Below, piece by piece: positions 11,642 to 24,600 of a stretch of 64,000 nucleotides of DNA. A program made the position numbers and the translations under genes. The DNA comes from Isoetes taiwanensis (taxonomy: Eukaryota > Streptophyta > Lycopodiopsida > Isoetales > Isoetaceae): contig JAJEKV010000107.1 of the NCBI GenBank assembly GCA_021234155.1, positions 1,072,415 through 1,136,414 of the forward strand, in the 5' to 3' direction. Numbering within the stretch: position 1 is the first letter of the stretch; each line of letters begins with the position of its first letter. The notes under the pieces were generated by a model. The model saw only the letters and a list, made by a program, of their open reading frames with translations, ran no database searches and had not been told where the DNA came from.

Positions 11642-13509
11642 GCTCATGGCAGGTTATAGAAGGCTCTAGTTCTCTCTTCGGCTTCCCATAAAGAGGGAAA
11701 CGACCCGTTTTAAAATTGCCCGAATCAAAATTGTAGTTTTAGGCGCTGATGCATGTAAAATTTTCTGATGCGTTAGTACCAGGTCGCGACTATCTAAGAA
11801 GGTAAAGAAGATGAACTGTGCTTTTCTCGGTGTAGATGTGTTTACGATTTAGTATTTTGAGACTGTAGTTTGATTTAATCCATAGCTTTACAGACCTCTA
11901 GAGTCATCGATCTCTGCAATCATCAATTTTAGAGGTCTGGAATGATCTAGAGGGTGCTTTTTGCTGGTATTAAAAGGAAGAGCGAGCATCAGTAGTCGAG
12001 CCCATCAGTCGAGCCCATCAGCTATCTTTGTTGCGGGTTGAAGGAGGAGCAAGCATCAATCTTGCCCATCAGTTTGTCAGATATAATAGAAGAAAAGGAA
12101 AGGCACAGAGAAAACTAGCAGTTTTCCTGGCGTGTTGTTTCTATGGCAACTGCCAGTTGATTTAAGTACTTAGTGGAAGCTGCTGTAGAAGGTACCGTCT
12201 ACCTGAGCCTGATATGCTGTGAAGTAGTTTTCCATTTTATACTGCAAATGCATACCGCGAATGGCCCGGCTTTACAATCGCCACCAAGATAATAATGTCC
12301 GATTGTTTTGCCTTTTGCATGAGTTTCTTCAGAATCGTCTTAAATCGCATTCAATCAGGCGCTAATTTGCAATAGATCCCCAAGGATCTGCTCCAGAGAG
12401 TTTTGATGTTTTTCTCGCTGAAATTGATCAGAGCACTATGGCAACTGGATGTGTTCCAAGACCAACCAACTTGGATTGTAGCAGACATGCAAGCCAGTTA
12501 TTACGCTTTCAATCATGGTAGATACTGATTATTTTAATCCAGTGCGGAATATGATCTAAATGAGTTTGACAGAAGTATTGTTCCTGATGAAGGTAAGTAT
12601 GCCATTTACAGTCCGATTTTTCGCTCTTCATTTATTGGTTTGATTTTTCTGCTCTTCAATCGCTTTCATGTTCTATATGCATCTAGTTGTTTCACAACCT
12701 GTAGATTGTTGTTCATTTGAACGCCCCTCATTCCGGTAGATATCTGCCTCCATGATTTCCAAATCGTGAAGGTGATTCTGTGACATGGTCGGTTTTCTTA
12801 GAGGTTCATGCTGGTGGAGGAATTTCGTCAGAAAAACAATGATAAAATAGGGGATTTGTGCTATAAGAGGCAGCTTTGAAAAACAGGGGCGCACAATATA
12901 TCTTGAACTTCATTGAATTATTGTCCCAATCTCATGCAGAATTTAGGCTACTATTAGTGTCGAACAGCTCCCTACCTATTAGGTCACTCGATAAACGAAA
13001 AGCTCCATTCTTCAAATATGGCTTCAATTTGAGAAAGCATCCGATAAGAAGCTTCAAAAGGCGCATCTGCATCATTATTAAGGTCGTGCATCATTATTAA
13101 GGTCTGGTGCATTGGAGAACAAAGGTCGGATGCATTGTTTAGATACATTAACTGCCTATTCAACTCAGTTCAACCCATAACTTTGTCAAACATGAGCTAA
13201 AAATATACTTACATGCACAAGCTGCATATTACTCAATAGTCCATAGCTTTAACGTAAATGATTGTATAAAACTAAGATCTTATTGTGCTTTGCAGGTCAT
13301 CTTAAATAAGGATTTTCTAAAAACAGTGAAATCTTCTAACTTTGTCTGCTATTTCGGTGGATCATGCAAAGATAAGGAACTATGTATGCAATACTGGCAT
13401 ATGTGGAAACAATTATTTATTTATATATACAAGTTTTTGTACTATGAGCGGTTGCACTATGAGAGACTCTACAAATCCAACTAGAAGCCAAGTGCAGAGC
13501 TATTCAATG

Positions 13510-15600
13510 AAGATTCTACTAGATCTTGAGATTCCCTTAGATTTCCAAAAATTATCTCAAGATTCCTCTAGATTGCCCAAGATGCCAGCTAGATTCTCCT
13601 AGATTCCATTAGATTCTATGAAGATTCCCCTGCAAGCACACTTAGTGTCAAAGATTCTCCTAGATCCTCTTGGATTTTCTCCTAGATTTCCTAAGATTGC
13701 ACAAAGATTCCCGTAGATTCTTAAGATTCTATAAAGATTCCCCTAACATTTCCAGGAATTATCCCAAGATGCCTCTAGATTCCCCAAGATTCTATGTAAA
13801 TTCATTCAAAATTTCAAGGACATTCAAATTTTGTAAAGATTCCCATATATTCTCAAAAATTTTATGAAGATTCCTTTGGATTCCCCAAAATTCTCAAAGT
13901 TTTTCATGAGATTCCCATAGATTCCCCTAGATTTCAAAAGGTTGTTTCAAGATTCACCTAGATTCCCCACGATTCTATGTAGATACTCTTCGATTTCCTT
14001 AGATTCTATGAAGATTCCTTTAGGTTCTCCAAAATTTCATCAAGATTCCCCTCGATTATTAAAGATTTTATGAAGATTCCTTTAGATCCTATGAAGTTCC
14101 TTTAGGTTCTTCAAGATTCCATCAAGATTCTCCTGGATTTCCAAAGATTCTCTAAAGATTCACATAAATTCCCCAAGATTCTATGTAGATTCTCATAGAG
14201 TCTTTAAGATCCTAAGAAGATTCCCGTAGATGCTCAAATATTCTATGAAGATTCCCTTCGATTCCCTTAGTTCCTCGAGATTCCCCTAGATTCCTAAAGA
14301 TTGCCCCAAGATTCACCTAGATTCTCCACAATTCTATGTAGATTCTCTTGGATACCCTTAGATTCTATGAAGATTCCTCTAGGTTCTCGAAGATTTTATT
14401 AAGATCTCCTTAGATTCTTAAGGATTTTATGAAGATTCCTGTAGATTCTCTTAGATCCTATGAAGATTCCCTTGATTTCTTCAAGATTCCCCAAGATTCT
14501 ATGTAAATTCATTAAAATTTTCAAGGATTCATTTAAACTTTGTAAAGATTCCCCTATATTCTCAAAGATTTTATGAAGATTCCTTTGGATTCCCCAAGAT
14601 TCTCAAAGATTTTCATGAGATTCCCATAGATTCCCCTAGATTTCAAAAGGTTGTTTCAAGATCCACCTAGATTCCCCACGATTCTATGTAGATACTCTTC
14701 GATTCCCTTAGATTCTATAAAGATTCCTTTAGGTTCTCCAAAATTTCATCAAGATTCCCCTCGATTATTAAAGATTTTATGAAGATTCCTTTAGATCCTA
14801 TGAAGTTCCTTTAGGTTCTCCAAGATTCCATCAAGATTCTCCTAGATTCCCAAAGATTCTCTAAAGATTTATGTGAACTCCCCAAGATTCTATGTAGATT
14901 CTCATAGACTCTCTAAGATCCTAAGAAGATTCCCGTAGATGCTCAAATATTCTATGAAGATTTCCTTCGATTCCCTTAGATCCTCTCGAGATTCCCCTAG
15001 ATTCCTAAAGATTGCCCCAAGATTCACTCAGATTCTCCACGATTCTATGTAGATTCTCTTGGATACCCTTAGATTCTATGAAGATTCCTCTACGTTCTCG
15101 AAGATTTCATTAAGATCTCCTTAGATTCTTAAGGATTTTATGAAGATTCCTATAGATTCCCTTAGATCTTATGAAGATTCCCTTGATTTTTCAAGATTCC
15201 ATCAAGATTCATCTAGAATCTAAAAGATTCCATCAACATTCCCATAGATTCTCAAATATTCTATGTAGATTCCTTAAGATCCTATCAAGGTTCCCTTGAT
15301 TCTCAAATATTCTATGAAGATTCCCTAGGTTTCCATAAATTCTCTTGAGATTCCCATAGATACTCAAAGATTGTCCCAAGATTCACCTAGTTCCCCACAA
15401 TTCTATGTAGATTCTCCTAGATTCTCTAAGATCCTCCGAAGATTCCTCTAGATTCCCCAAGATCCTCTGGAGATTCCCCTAGATTCCTTGAGGTTCTATT
15501 GAGATTCTTACAGATTCCTAGATCCCATGAAGATTCCCCTAGATTCCCTTAAATTACATAAATTTCATAAAATCCTAAGATTCTAAGAAATTTTTAGAAT
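13510..15600 (+). repeat. GATTC satellite array phased at 10-11 bp, 709-bp higher-order repeat
   Basis: The array is a run of degenerate 10-11-bp units such as GATTCCCCTA and GATTCTATGAA. A higher-order period of about 709 bp is visible: the landmark CACGATTCTATGTAGATAC occurs at about 13,969 and again at about 14,678, with the neighbouring units in the same order. The two higher-order copies are roughly 13,780-14,490 and 14,490-15,200. Open frames inside are by-products of the repeat. It is interrupted at 15,600-16,117 and resumes to 16,820. Confidence 0.9.
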
Positions 15601-15699
15601 ACGATCAAGTTAGCTCCAACTGCGACGGAACGATGCCAAAGCAACACTCATTGGAAAGCTCTCAACGAAAGGAATCCAATGGTGTAGGTCCCACCTTCA

Positions 15700-16117
15700 T
15701 CCGACCCCTCTACTGCAAGTTTTCGGCCTTTGAAGCTGATTATAAAAAAGAAGCTTCCTAGAAAGTCTACTCATTAATGCTAGTGCCACCTCATTACCTT
15801 TTTATTAAGTGAGGGTGACACCTCACCTCTTTTAATAAAGAAATTGCAATTTAATAAAAAAATTAATGGTTAGGATTTCTCCTCCCCCTTTTGATCCAAC
15901 GGTTAAGATTGACTGCACCAAAAAGCACCTTTTAAGGGACCTTCCTTGCACCTTCCTTTTAAAAAATCAAGGGCCAAGATTTCACACGTGCCCGATCGAC
16001 GGTTCATGGATGGGGTGCATGCCCCATGCATGCCCCCCATCAAATCCAAGGGCCATTGTCGCGCCACCTCAGAAAATGGACGGCCGAGATGATTCTCTAT
16101 CCACACTCAACCCCCCA
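15700..16117. repeat. Dispersed ~400-bp repeat, copy 1, inside the array
   Basis: Shares with 16,850-17,245 the order GCCACCTCA, GGTTAGGATTTCTCCTCC or similar, TTTTGATCCAACGGTTAAGA, then a CATGCATG-rich part and a final GCGCCAC. The two copies are clearly related but diverged. Satellite units resume right after this copy. Confidence 0.8.
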
Positions 16118-16820
16118 TAGGACATTCTTTAAGATTCCATCAAGATTCCCCTAGATTCTCAAACATTTTTTGAAGATACTCTTAGATTCCCCTATATTCT
16201 TTTGATTCCCATAGATTCCTTAAGATTCTCTTGACATTTCCTTGATTCCAAAGGTTATCCCAAGATTCCTCTAGATTCTTAAATATTCTCTTGAGATTCC
16301 CTTAGATTCCCAAATATTATCCTATAATTCCTCTAGATTCTCCAAGATTCCATGTAGATTCTTCTAGATTCTCTTAGATTCTACGAAGATTCCCCTGTAG
16401 AACGCACCTACTGTCAAAGATTCCCCTATTTTCCTTGGAATCTCCTGCAATTCCCTAAGATTCCACACAGATCCCCCTAGATTCTTAAGATTCTATAAAG
16501 ATTCTCCTAGATTTTCAAAGATTATTTGAAGATTCGTTTAGATTCCCCAAGATTCTATCTAGATTCTTATAGATCCCCTTAAGTTCTATGAAGATCCCTT
16601 AGATCTCTGAGATTCCATCGAGATTTCCCTCGATTCTTAAACCTTTTTTGAAGGTTTTCTTAGATTCCCCTAGATTCTTTTGAGATTCCCATAGATTCCT
16701 TAAGGTTCTTTTGAGATTCCTTTGATTTTCAAAGGTTATCCCAAGATTCCTCTAGATTCCCCAAGTTTCTACATAGATTCTCTCAAATTCCCTTAGACTC
16801 TATGAATATTCCCCTAGATT
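16118..16820 (+). repeat. GATTC satellite array, second block
   Basis: Same 10-11-bp GATTC units as the block at 13,510, including AAGATTCCCCTAGATTC. It lies between the two copies of the dispersed repeat, so the array was probably split by their insertion. Confidence 0.85.
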
Positions 16821-16849
16821 ATATCCGAGACCTCCACCGCAAGATAAAG

Positions 16850-17245
16850 TCGTTTGAAAGCAACGAAAAAAGGAAGCTTCCAAGAAAGCTTCAAAATTAA
16901 TGAGTTGCCACCTCACTCTCTTTTCATTAAATAAAGGGTGCCACCTCACCCCCTTTAATATAAAAAAATCTAATTTAATAAAATAATGAATGGCTAGGAT
17001 TTCTCCTCCCCCCTTTTGATCCAACGGTTAAGATTGGTTGCACCAAATCCAACTTTGTGGAAGCTTCCTTGCACTTTCCTTATAAAAATTAAGGGCCGTG
17101 ATTTCGCCTCCCCTTTTGATCCGATGGTCCAGGGATGTGTTGCATGCCCTCATGTATGGCCATGCATGCCCCATGCATGACCCATCTATAATCCAATGGC
17201 TCACGTTGCGCCACTCAATCAATGCCCCCAATTCGACGGTAGAGA
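16850..17245. repeat. Dispersed ~400-bp repeat, copy 2
   Basis: Partner of 15,700-16,117, with the same marks TTTTGATCCAACGGTTAAGA and a CATGCATG-rich part. No coding signal. Confidence 0.8.
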
Positions 17246-18984
17246 AGCGTGTTATATATTTTTAAATGTCATATACACTACGGGTACATCGTTTTCAAGG
17301 CACACATAGAATAATTTTATACATATAATGATATGGTATCTGCTCTATTGTTATGGTTTGAGGAACCATCTCCTCTGATGCAGACAAATACATAGGAGAC
17401 AGACAAATACATAGGAGACACGGACATGGGGCTTATGATCTACATATATGGGCATGGAAATGAGGCCACGTGTCATTGAGTTGGCTTGCTGCTTGAATTT
17501 TGTTGACAAATACATTCGTTTTTGAATTTTTGTATTTTGTAGCCAAGAACATTGTGAGCGGAGTGACAATTGTTTTGTAGGTGATACTTTGCTTCAATGA
17601 TTGTAATTGATTCTTGGCATCCAAGAAAAACCTCTAAAGGAAAAGGAAGGTGCAAATATTAAAAACGCAGGCTTTATCGAAGAAACAATATGGATGCATT
17701 TCATTTAGAATTATTTTTAATGGATGGTGTACCAAAAAGCATTTCATTAGAGGATGTGAGTGCTAATTGCCTCCTGTTTCAAATATATGTACATCATCAC
17801 CTCATTTTGTAGTACTATAATTTCCACCATTGATGTGATATGCTCATCATAGTTTCCACAATCATTACCTAACATTGTTCTACATTTAGTTTATCTCGAA
17901 AATATCTTTTCATAAGATTTTTAAGCTGAGGACGGCACATGGCAGGAAGTCTTACATCAAATGGCTACTTACCACTCTATTATATGTCATGTACATATTG
18001 CACAGAGATTGGTACCTTGCCATTTCGCATGCTCAACTCATTCACTCACAATATGCACATCAATATCCCCTATATGTGCAATAAGAAGTGACATTATATA
18101 ATAGAAGGCCAAATCCCTTTTATGTGCATGTCTACATGCATATGTAGAAACAATCTACTTTAATGTGAAAACTTTTGGGACTTTCAAAGACTAGTGGATG
18201 TAGAATACATCTCTCTAGAATGCTAAACTTTTACTTTTTCATATACAATAGACATTAAATATAGCATCCTGGCCTATTATGGCTAAATAACCCCCCTTCA
18301 AGGGTGCGATAGATGTGTATCTGCTTCAATGCCAAAGGATTACGAAAGAATTATCTTGCCCCTTATTTTCTCAGATACCTTTCTAAGAGAATCTTGATAG
18401 ATTTTGGAAAATTTGGGAATATTATTTAGGATAATGTAGGGGAATTCTAAATCTAAAAAGTCTAGAAGGAATGTTCATGGTGGAGGGTCTTAAATGCATT
18501 ATTAAATGTTGGATAGTAGTGAGTTCAGTCCAATGAATCAAGCATGAGAGAAATGGTAGTCGATTGATCCAATCAATGAATCAAGATAGAAATGTTCCGC
18601 GGCGTGGCCTTGGCCGTGATAAATTTCTTGTAAATGTAATGATAATAATAACTTTAGCCAAGTATATATCATAAAATACTGTAAGACTTTGAAAAATAGC
18701 CAAATTATTTTTCATGAAAAAATATATACTATCCTTCATTTTTTTGCCTGAGTATGATCCCAACAATCGCACTAAAATCGTGCTCAATATTACATGTAGG
18801 TGATCGTGGGCGACCAATTCCAAAGATAAGCGTGTCCGAATTTGATTATACGTCGGACAGCTCTGAAGAGTGTGATATTCATCTTCAATAGCTCACACTT
18901 GGCAACACTTACAAAGCATATCTTGGCATGGGTTTCAATCCATCCGCCCGCCTCTATTTAGAGATCTGATTGTGATGTGTTCTG

Positions 18985-19145
18985 ACTCTCCTCATATGTG
19001 ATACTTTTGAATTGGTAGTAGGTATGAGTAAATTCCTCATGTGTGATACTTTGGAATTGGTAGTGGATATGGTAAAGGTTCTCATGGGTGATACTTTGAA
19101 ATTGATAGTACATATCGGTAAGCTCCTCATGGTTGTTCACCGATA
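18985..19145. repeat. Tandem repeat of ~57-bp units, three copies
   Basis: Units contain GTGATACTTT(T)GAATTGGTAGT, then a short spacer and CTCATG. Block B keeps the array at about 49,630-49,780. On the minus strand each unit reads as a 19-residue repeat with YQFQSITHE, but the frame is short and not preserved in block B, so I do not call a gene. The 18,631-20,395 flank shows nothing else recognisable. Confidence 0.75.
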
Positions 19146-20264
19146 CGGAGTAAATCCCAAGAAAATGGGCAACGATAATGTATGTGTGCATGCATGGTAT
19201 TACATATTTCCAAGCCGTAGGCCGAGGTCAAGAATTAGTGCTCTCAAAAATGACAAGAACAATGTATGTGTGCATGCATGGGTGAGTAGAAGAATTAGTG
19301 TCAAACTCGAGGTCGGTGGTAGAAGAATCATGCAAAAGAAAAGGGCCCCGCCTGTCACCTTTTGTAGTTTAAAATATGTTAAGGTCCAATGCTCGAGGAT
19401 GCATCGTGGTGGAGTAGTGGTACTAACTCAATAACAATAAAACACCGCATGGCGGCAATTACCCTGGCTTCAAAATTGTGGAAGGCGGGTAACCGAGAGA
19501 TGGAATGATGAAAAGTGAGGATGGATATGCGGATGGGTATGCGGCAAGGGATGATCCGAGGCATTCAAATGGGGCCATGCCGCCGGATCCACGTGACATT
19601 GCATCGGGATGGGCATGGAGTTGGCCGATTCTACAAAAGGTAGCATTCCAACGGCCACGTTAGGAGACCGCACAACAATGTAGGACTAACATTCAATTCC
19701 AGTCCATCGGCAAGCTCGCTCTACAGAAAGCAACACAACTTATCCTATGCTATTGCAAATCAATAGCATTATATGCTTCTTACTTGCACAACAAATGAGC
19801 TCTTATAAAGAGAACCACAACACAAAACAAAAAAAAAAAAAAATAAAAGCTTAAAAAAATAGAAACTGGCTGCCCTATCCACATAAACAATTTTACAGTT
19901 TTCTTTTGTTAGACAATTGACCTATCTATGTAAACAATCTTAGATTGGCAAAGCATTTGAAACCGCAAATGAAACTCTTCGGTCTACCCAGAGGCTTTAG
20001 CGAAAACATTGACAAATGCACTACGTGGATTATTATTCCTGTCAGGCACTGACCCTTATCTTCCCAAGGGCAAATATGACTTGCAAACGTAGTTGCTAAG
20101 CCGATTGCGTTGCAAAACACAACAAAAACTTGAATGCAAATTTCAGATGCAGAAATATAACTTGGAGAGTCCAGCTTCTGCACAATCAGATCAATTCTAA
20201 TGTCATAATGCCATGAATCACACCTTTTCTCGGCACCTCCACACAGAGATCCCATTAACAAGGA

Positions 20265-20340
20265 AGTACATGCAAATATAATACACTGGATGGATAATGG
20301 GAAACACATGCAAATATAATACACTGGATGGATAATGCAA
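20265..20340 (-). repeat. Doubled ~38-bp unit in the SF3B1 3' region
   Basis: ATGCAAATATAATACACTGG, followed by ATGGATAATG, occurs twice in a row, just downstream of the SF3B1 stop on the minus strand. Block B has the same doubling at about 50,979-51,050. Confidence 0.85.
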
Positions 20341-20395
20341 TAGTTATGAATTTTACATGGTGTCAACAAAACCAGATGCCACATAAAAAATGACT

Positions 20396-23300
20396 TCAAA
20401 TGAATATCTGAAGCTCTGGCCTGCTATATGCTATGGTTCCATCAACTTCCAATACAGGATAACTAGCAACTAACCCATCTTGGGATCCAATATACAAAGA
20501 GTTGTAAATCTTCCAATAAACTTCTCTTACCTTTCTTGCGGATGAAAGAGCCCTTGCAAGCAGTAACTCAAGATTATGGAAGGGCCCAATGCTACCGCAT
20601 CCCCTCTATTGCCTCCATAACTGCATTGATGACATGTGGGATGTTTCAAATATGTTGGGCCATACATAATTGAGCAGGTGAACTAATGCATCTTCACAGC
20701 CCAGATCTGCTACTCCTAGGGCCATGTGCTTCACTGCTGATGCTGCTGTCTGTCTGTGCACAAGATCACGGTCCATCAAAGCATCCTCAAGGAGGGGGCG
20801 TAACAGCATAGATGTAATCTTTTTCCCATTTTCGCCAATGTACTCAAATAGAAAAGACAACGATTTTAGTACACCATTTTGGACATTCAACTCAGGTACA
20901 CGATATTCATTCATAAGGGCTGGAAGTACTGTAAACGGTAAGCAAGTTTCAGCAACAATTGCAATGGCAACTGTTGTGCATACACGATTCTGACGTTCTT
21001 GAACTTTCAGATTGTTCAACAAGGTGGCCAAAACATCCTGTGGCCCAATTGCTTTTGCAATGTAACCAAAAGTGTTCACAGTTGCTCTTCTGATGCCCTT
21101 TTTGTGTGCCTTCAGCATCTCAAGAAGCTCAAAACATATCCTCATCCACTCTCGAAGCTGGCACAAATTCTGCTCCACGATCAGCAATCCTTCCAACCAA
21201 ATCGATGCAATTTTCCTGCACTTTTTCATGCCTATTTTTCAGAATTGAGTCAGGCGAGGAAGCAAGTCCTTGATTGGAGGTGTCATCTTTGTCATACCAA
21301 TGACATTTACTATTGCCTTCAATGCCCCAAAATAGAACCTAACACCTCGGGATACTCTTCACCCTAAATATTCATAAAGGACAACTCCCAGATGACCCAT
21401 CAACTGCTCTTCATGACACTGCTTCATGACCACTGCAATGCGAGCAATCAGATCTGCTGCCTGCTGCCGCAGACCTTAGCACTCTTATTATTTAACCGCC
21501 ACTTTATTGTACCACATATCTGAGGCAAGTATGGCTTCACACGCTGGCCCAAAGCATTGACAACAGTTCCAAACCCATTAAGCATCACATTTGCATCATC
21601 ACTTGTTTGCTCTTGGAATGCATACAAAATACCATCAATCAAAAGCTCCTCTAAACGAGCATCAATATCAGAAGAACCCAAATTCTGCACGACTTTCTCT
21701 ATGGTCTCCATTACCATTTGTCTATAGGGCTCACTTTCATCTTTCAGATCTTCCACTACTCGTCCAACAATATCTGCAACACCAACCTTGTTGGCTATCT
21801 CAACAGTTGTATGAACCAGCTGTCGATAATTCCTGCGATCAATGCCATCCCGCGTGCACCCAAAAAGTTACGGAAAAACTCTGGAAGAATTTCTGTACGA
21901 ATATATTCAGCTTCCACTCCTTCCGTGTGCTCACACATTGCTTCACCACTTTCAACACTATCTTTTTCATTTCCTCATCTGGGGACTGGAATTCTCTAAT
22001 CAGTATTACCATCACCTCCTTGGTATAATAGTTTGCATATAATGCATCCATCAAAGGAATAATAAATCCAATTGCCTTGAGAAAGGCAGCCAATACTTTA
22101 CCACGATGAGATCGAATACCTCTCCAAAGCGGCTTTAAAACAGAGTCAAAACTTTCAATACCATAAGGAGCAGCTGCCTCGCTAAAAGCTGCCAGAGATA
22201 ATGCGTAATAGTTCTGACCTTCTGATTATCATCACTAAGACCATGTTCAATAATTTCTTGGCGATTTAAGGTGTGGTAGAACAGCACAGCCCATAAGTAT
22301 TGCAATTCGCTGTACAATCTTAATACCTGTATGCCTCGCCTGCCAGGATTATTTTACTTTGACAGACTGCTTTCAGAAAGGGCAGAAGGGCTGGAATTCC
22401 AAGTGCAGAGGCTACAACACTGAATGCTCTTGCAGTTGTGTTCCTTATTACTCATCAATATTATCGATATCTGGCCTCATAGCTGCAATCATTGTAGCAA
22501 GACCTGCTGCCTTGCTCAGATTTGAAATTATTTCTCCTCCCTCAACTCGAGCATAATAGTCCTCATCAATAAGTAAAGGTTCAATGGCGACAAGAATCTT
22601 GTGCACAAATGGCCTGACCAATTCATCTAACTTGTATAAAACTCTGTCAATAACCTTCACCAGCAAATGGCTCTTGATCTTCAAGAGTTGGAGACATCAG
22701 CAACGGCAAAATCTGGTTAAACAGCGGACCCGGCTCCAAACTCCACGAGCCTTATCAGTTAACTGCCTCAGGGCTGTCTTCCTTTGAGGAGGTGTACCAT
22801 TCTTTACTTTCAAAAGAAGCTTCATAATTTTCCGATCCTTGCTTTCTTCTGGAGTCATTTCTTCCTCTTCTTTTTTCAGTTAAGAGTGCACCAAAGTACT
22901 GATAATCCTCTGGCTTCATAAATGGCAGTCCTCCAGCAAGTTCCTTAGGCACATCAAATTGCTGTGTTCTGTCCTCCTCAGGAATTGCATAAAGCGGTGT
23001 TCCCATTAGTGGCGTGGGAGTTGCAAGTAACTTTCGAGCAGGAGTCCTTATTGGCACGTATGAAGCAGGGGCTTCCAATACCTGGTATCCTTCCTTGGGG
23101 AACATGGCATCTAGCTCTTCATCTGACAAAGGACGATTCGTTCTTCAATATCCTTTTCCCATCTCATCATATTATACTGCTCTGGAGTCATGGGTGCTCG
23201 GAGAGCAATCTGGCCAGGAGTTGGGGTTACCAAGTTCTATACCACCCATAGGGGTAACTCCAGGAGTGAAAGAAGAAGGTGTTGCTCAGGCATTGGTGTC

Positions 23301-24234
23301 GCACTTCCCATCGTGGCTGGTGTCTCATCCCAGCGAGACCTCTGTTTCTTTGGGGTGGGTGTTGCAAGGCCAGGGACTTTTGGAGTGCTGTCCCATGCCA
23401 TTCCTGCAGGGGGTAGCCCCTGGTGTAACACCTCCTAGTGGAGTTGCATCTGAATCTTGAAGACGGCCAGGAGTTGGTGTTTCATCCCACCTGTTTCGCC
23501 TCGATATTACAGGTGTAGCTTCTATTCCTGCTCGACCAGGCGTTGGCGTTCCATCCCACCTGTTGGCACCAGGGGTTGCATCTGGGACATCCCATTCAGA
23601 AGTGGTTTTGCTTTCTTAACTACTTCTTCCTTCTCTCTCTCTTTCTCCTTCTCAAGCAGACTGAGAATCCCATCTGTTTCTTCTCTTCAAATTTGCACTT
23701 GCATCCTTCCCATCTGCAGCCGCCTCTTTGGCTTTCTCAGCTTCTTCCTGCTTCTTTTTAGCTTAATAGCCCTGAGGGTTTCTTCCTTCTCTCGTCTTAA
23801 TTTTTTTCTTCCTTCATAACATCCGCATACGTCCTAACAGAAGCATCAGGGGTCTTATCTCCCATGGCGAAAGCATCGTTTCTGTCTGGAGAGATAATTC
23901 TTTTAAGACGCTGTTTCCTGTATTCATCCTCCCTGTCGGTAATTTTCTGAGGCTTTCTGAACCCATAATCCTCCTCAACGTCTCCACCAGGCATCTCTGA
24001 TAACAAAGATTTTGGAGCCGTGTAAGACTGAAGTTTCCTAACAACCTCTCGCTCTGTTGCATCCTGCTCCTCTTCTTCTTCCGTCACCGGAATAGATTTC
24101 ACATATTCTGACCTATCACCGCCATATAAATCTCGATCAAAACTCAGGGATGTGAATGTCAAGGCAGCAAGTTCCTGCTCCTTCTTCTTCCGGTCTTCCT
24201 GAACTTTAGCGATTTCGCTATCCAGCACCTCCAT
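20396..24234 (-). CDS. SF3B1: Splicing factor 3B subunit 1 (SF3b155), copy A, frame broken
   Basis: Encodes the HEAT-repeat scaffold of the SF3b complex in U2 snRNP, which grips the branch-site helix in the nucleus. The ATG at 24,234-24,232 begins [14 protein letters not shown]. Threonine-proline-rich stretches (RWDETP and ATPTP motifs) lie near 23,200-23,560, then [18 protein letters not shown] near 23,050, then HEAT repeats to a TGA at 20,398-20,396 after RPELQIFI. About 3.84 kb of genomic sequence equals about 1,280 codons, close to plant SF3B1. Many short indels break the frame, for example two extra T in a run near 23,803 and losses near 22,457. Most breaks are absent from copy B, which breaks at other places. 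Either this copy is a pseudogene or the indels are sequence errors. Confidence 0.9.
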
Positions 24235-24532
24235 GGTCTCTCAGAATAAGTAAGTACAATATTGTTAAACCCTATTACAAACCGAACCAGATTGAAAGAT
24301 CATAAACACCTAATTAAAAGCAAGAAAGTTAAGATCTTGCGAACCTGGAGGTGATGCTTCAGATTCTAACAAATTTGAAGGCGATAGAGGTAGCAAAGAA
24401 GCCAAGCGCCTCCTTCGACGCCGGAGAGCAAGAAAGAGCCAAAACCGCCCTTCAAGGTTTCTTCGGCTAAAAGAAGCCTTACCCTAAAAAACGGTCTAGA
24501 TGCTTCTGATCGAACGTCTGTTAAGTATACAG

Positions 24533-24600
24533 GAAAGGCAATCTACATGCCTTTTCGCGCGTAGAAAGGCATGCCAGGAAAGGCATGTAGATTGCCTTTC
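24533..24600. repeat. Perfect 22-bp inverted repeat with 24-bp loop
   Basis: GAAAGGCAATCTACATGCC at 24,533 is matched by its full complement ending at 24,600. The loop contains another AAAGGCATGCC. It lies upstream of SF3B1 copy A, just outside the duplicated block, so it is not a shared promoter element. Confidence 0.75.

Larger units (their letters stand above)
11434..18630 (+). mobile_element. 7.2-kb Helitron-like element H1 (5'-TC...CTTG-3')
   Basis: Block B carries the exact empty site: CGAAATAAATA|TAAATGTAATG at 49,272/49,273. In block A the same A is followed by TCTCTAACATATAATT (11,434) and the same T (18,631) is preceded by AAATTTCTTG. Insertion between A and T with a 5' TC is Helitron behaviour. 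About 12 nt before the 3' end is GGCCTTGGCC, a short hairpin. The end CTTG differs from canonical CTRR but is shared with the element at 25,912-29,057. It carries a heat-shock-element cluster, a phased satellite array and two dispersed repeats. No replication/helicase protein was recognised. Bases 11,660-13,490 and 17,250-18,600 hold nothing I can name. Confidence 0.65.

Noticed and set aside
13670-13867. Open frame in the GATTC array encoding a KDS/SRF-rich peptide
   Set aside because: It is a direct product of the 10-11-bp repeat unit and has no independent protein signal.
11434-18630. H1 as an LTR retrotransposon because of its ONSEN-like heat-shock elements
   Set aside because: No direct terminal repeats, no primer-binding site, no target duplication and no gag or pol pieces; the A|T junctions fit a Helitron better.
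19926-20399. 157-codon minus-strand frame just after the SF3B1 stop in copy A
   Set aside because: It starts over the stop codon and is interrupted in block B by a ~74-bp insertion; best read as 3' untranslated region.
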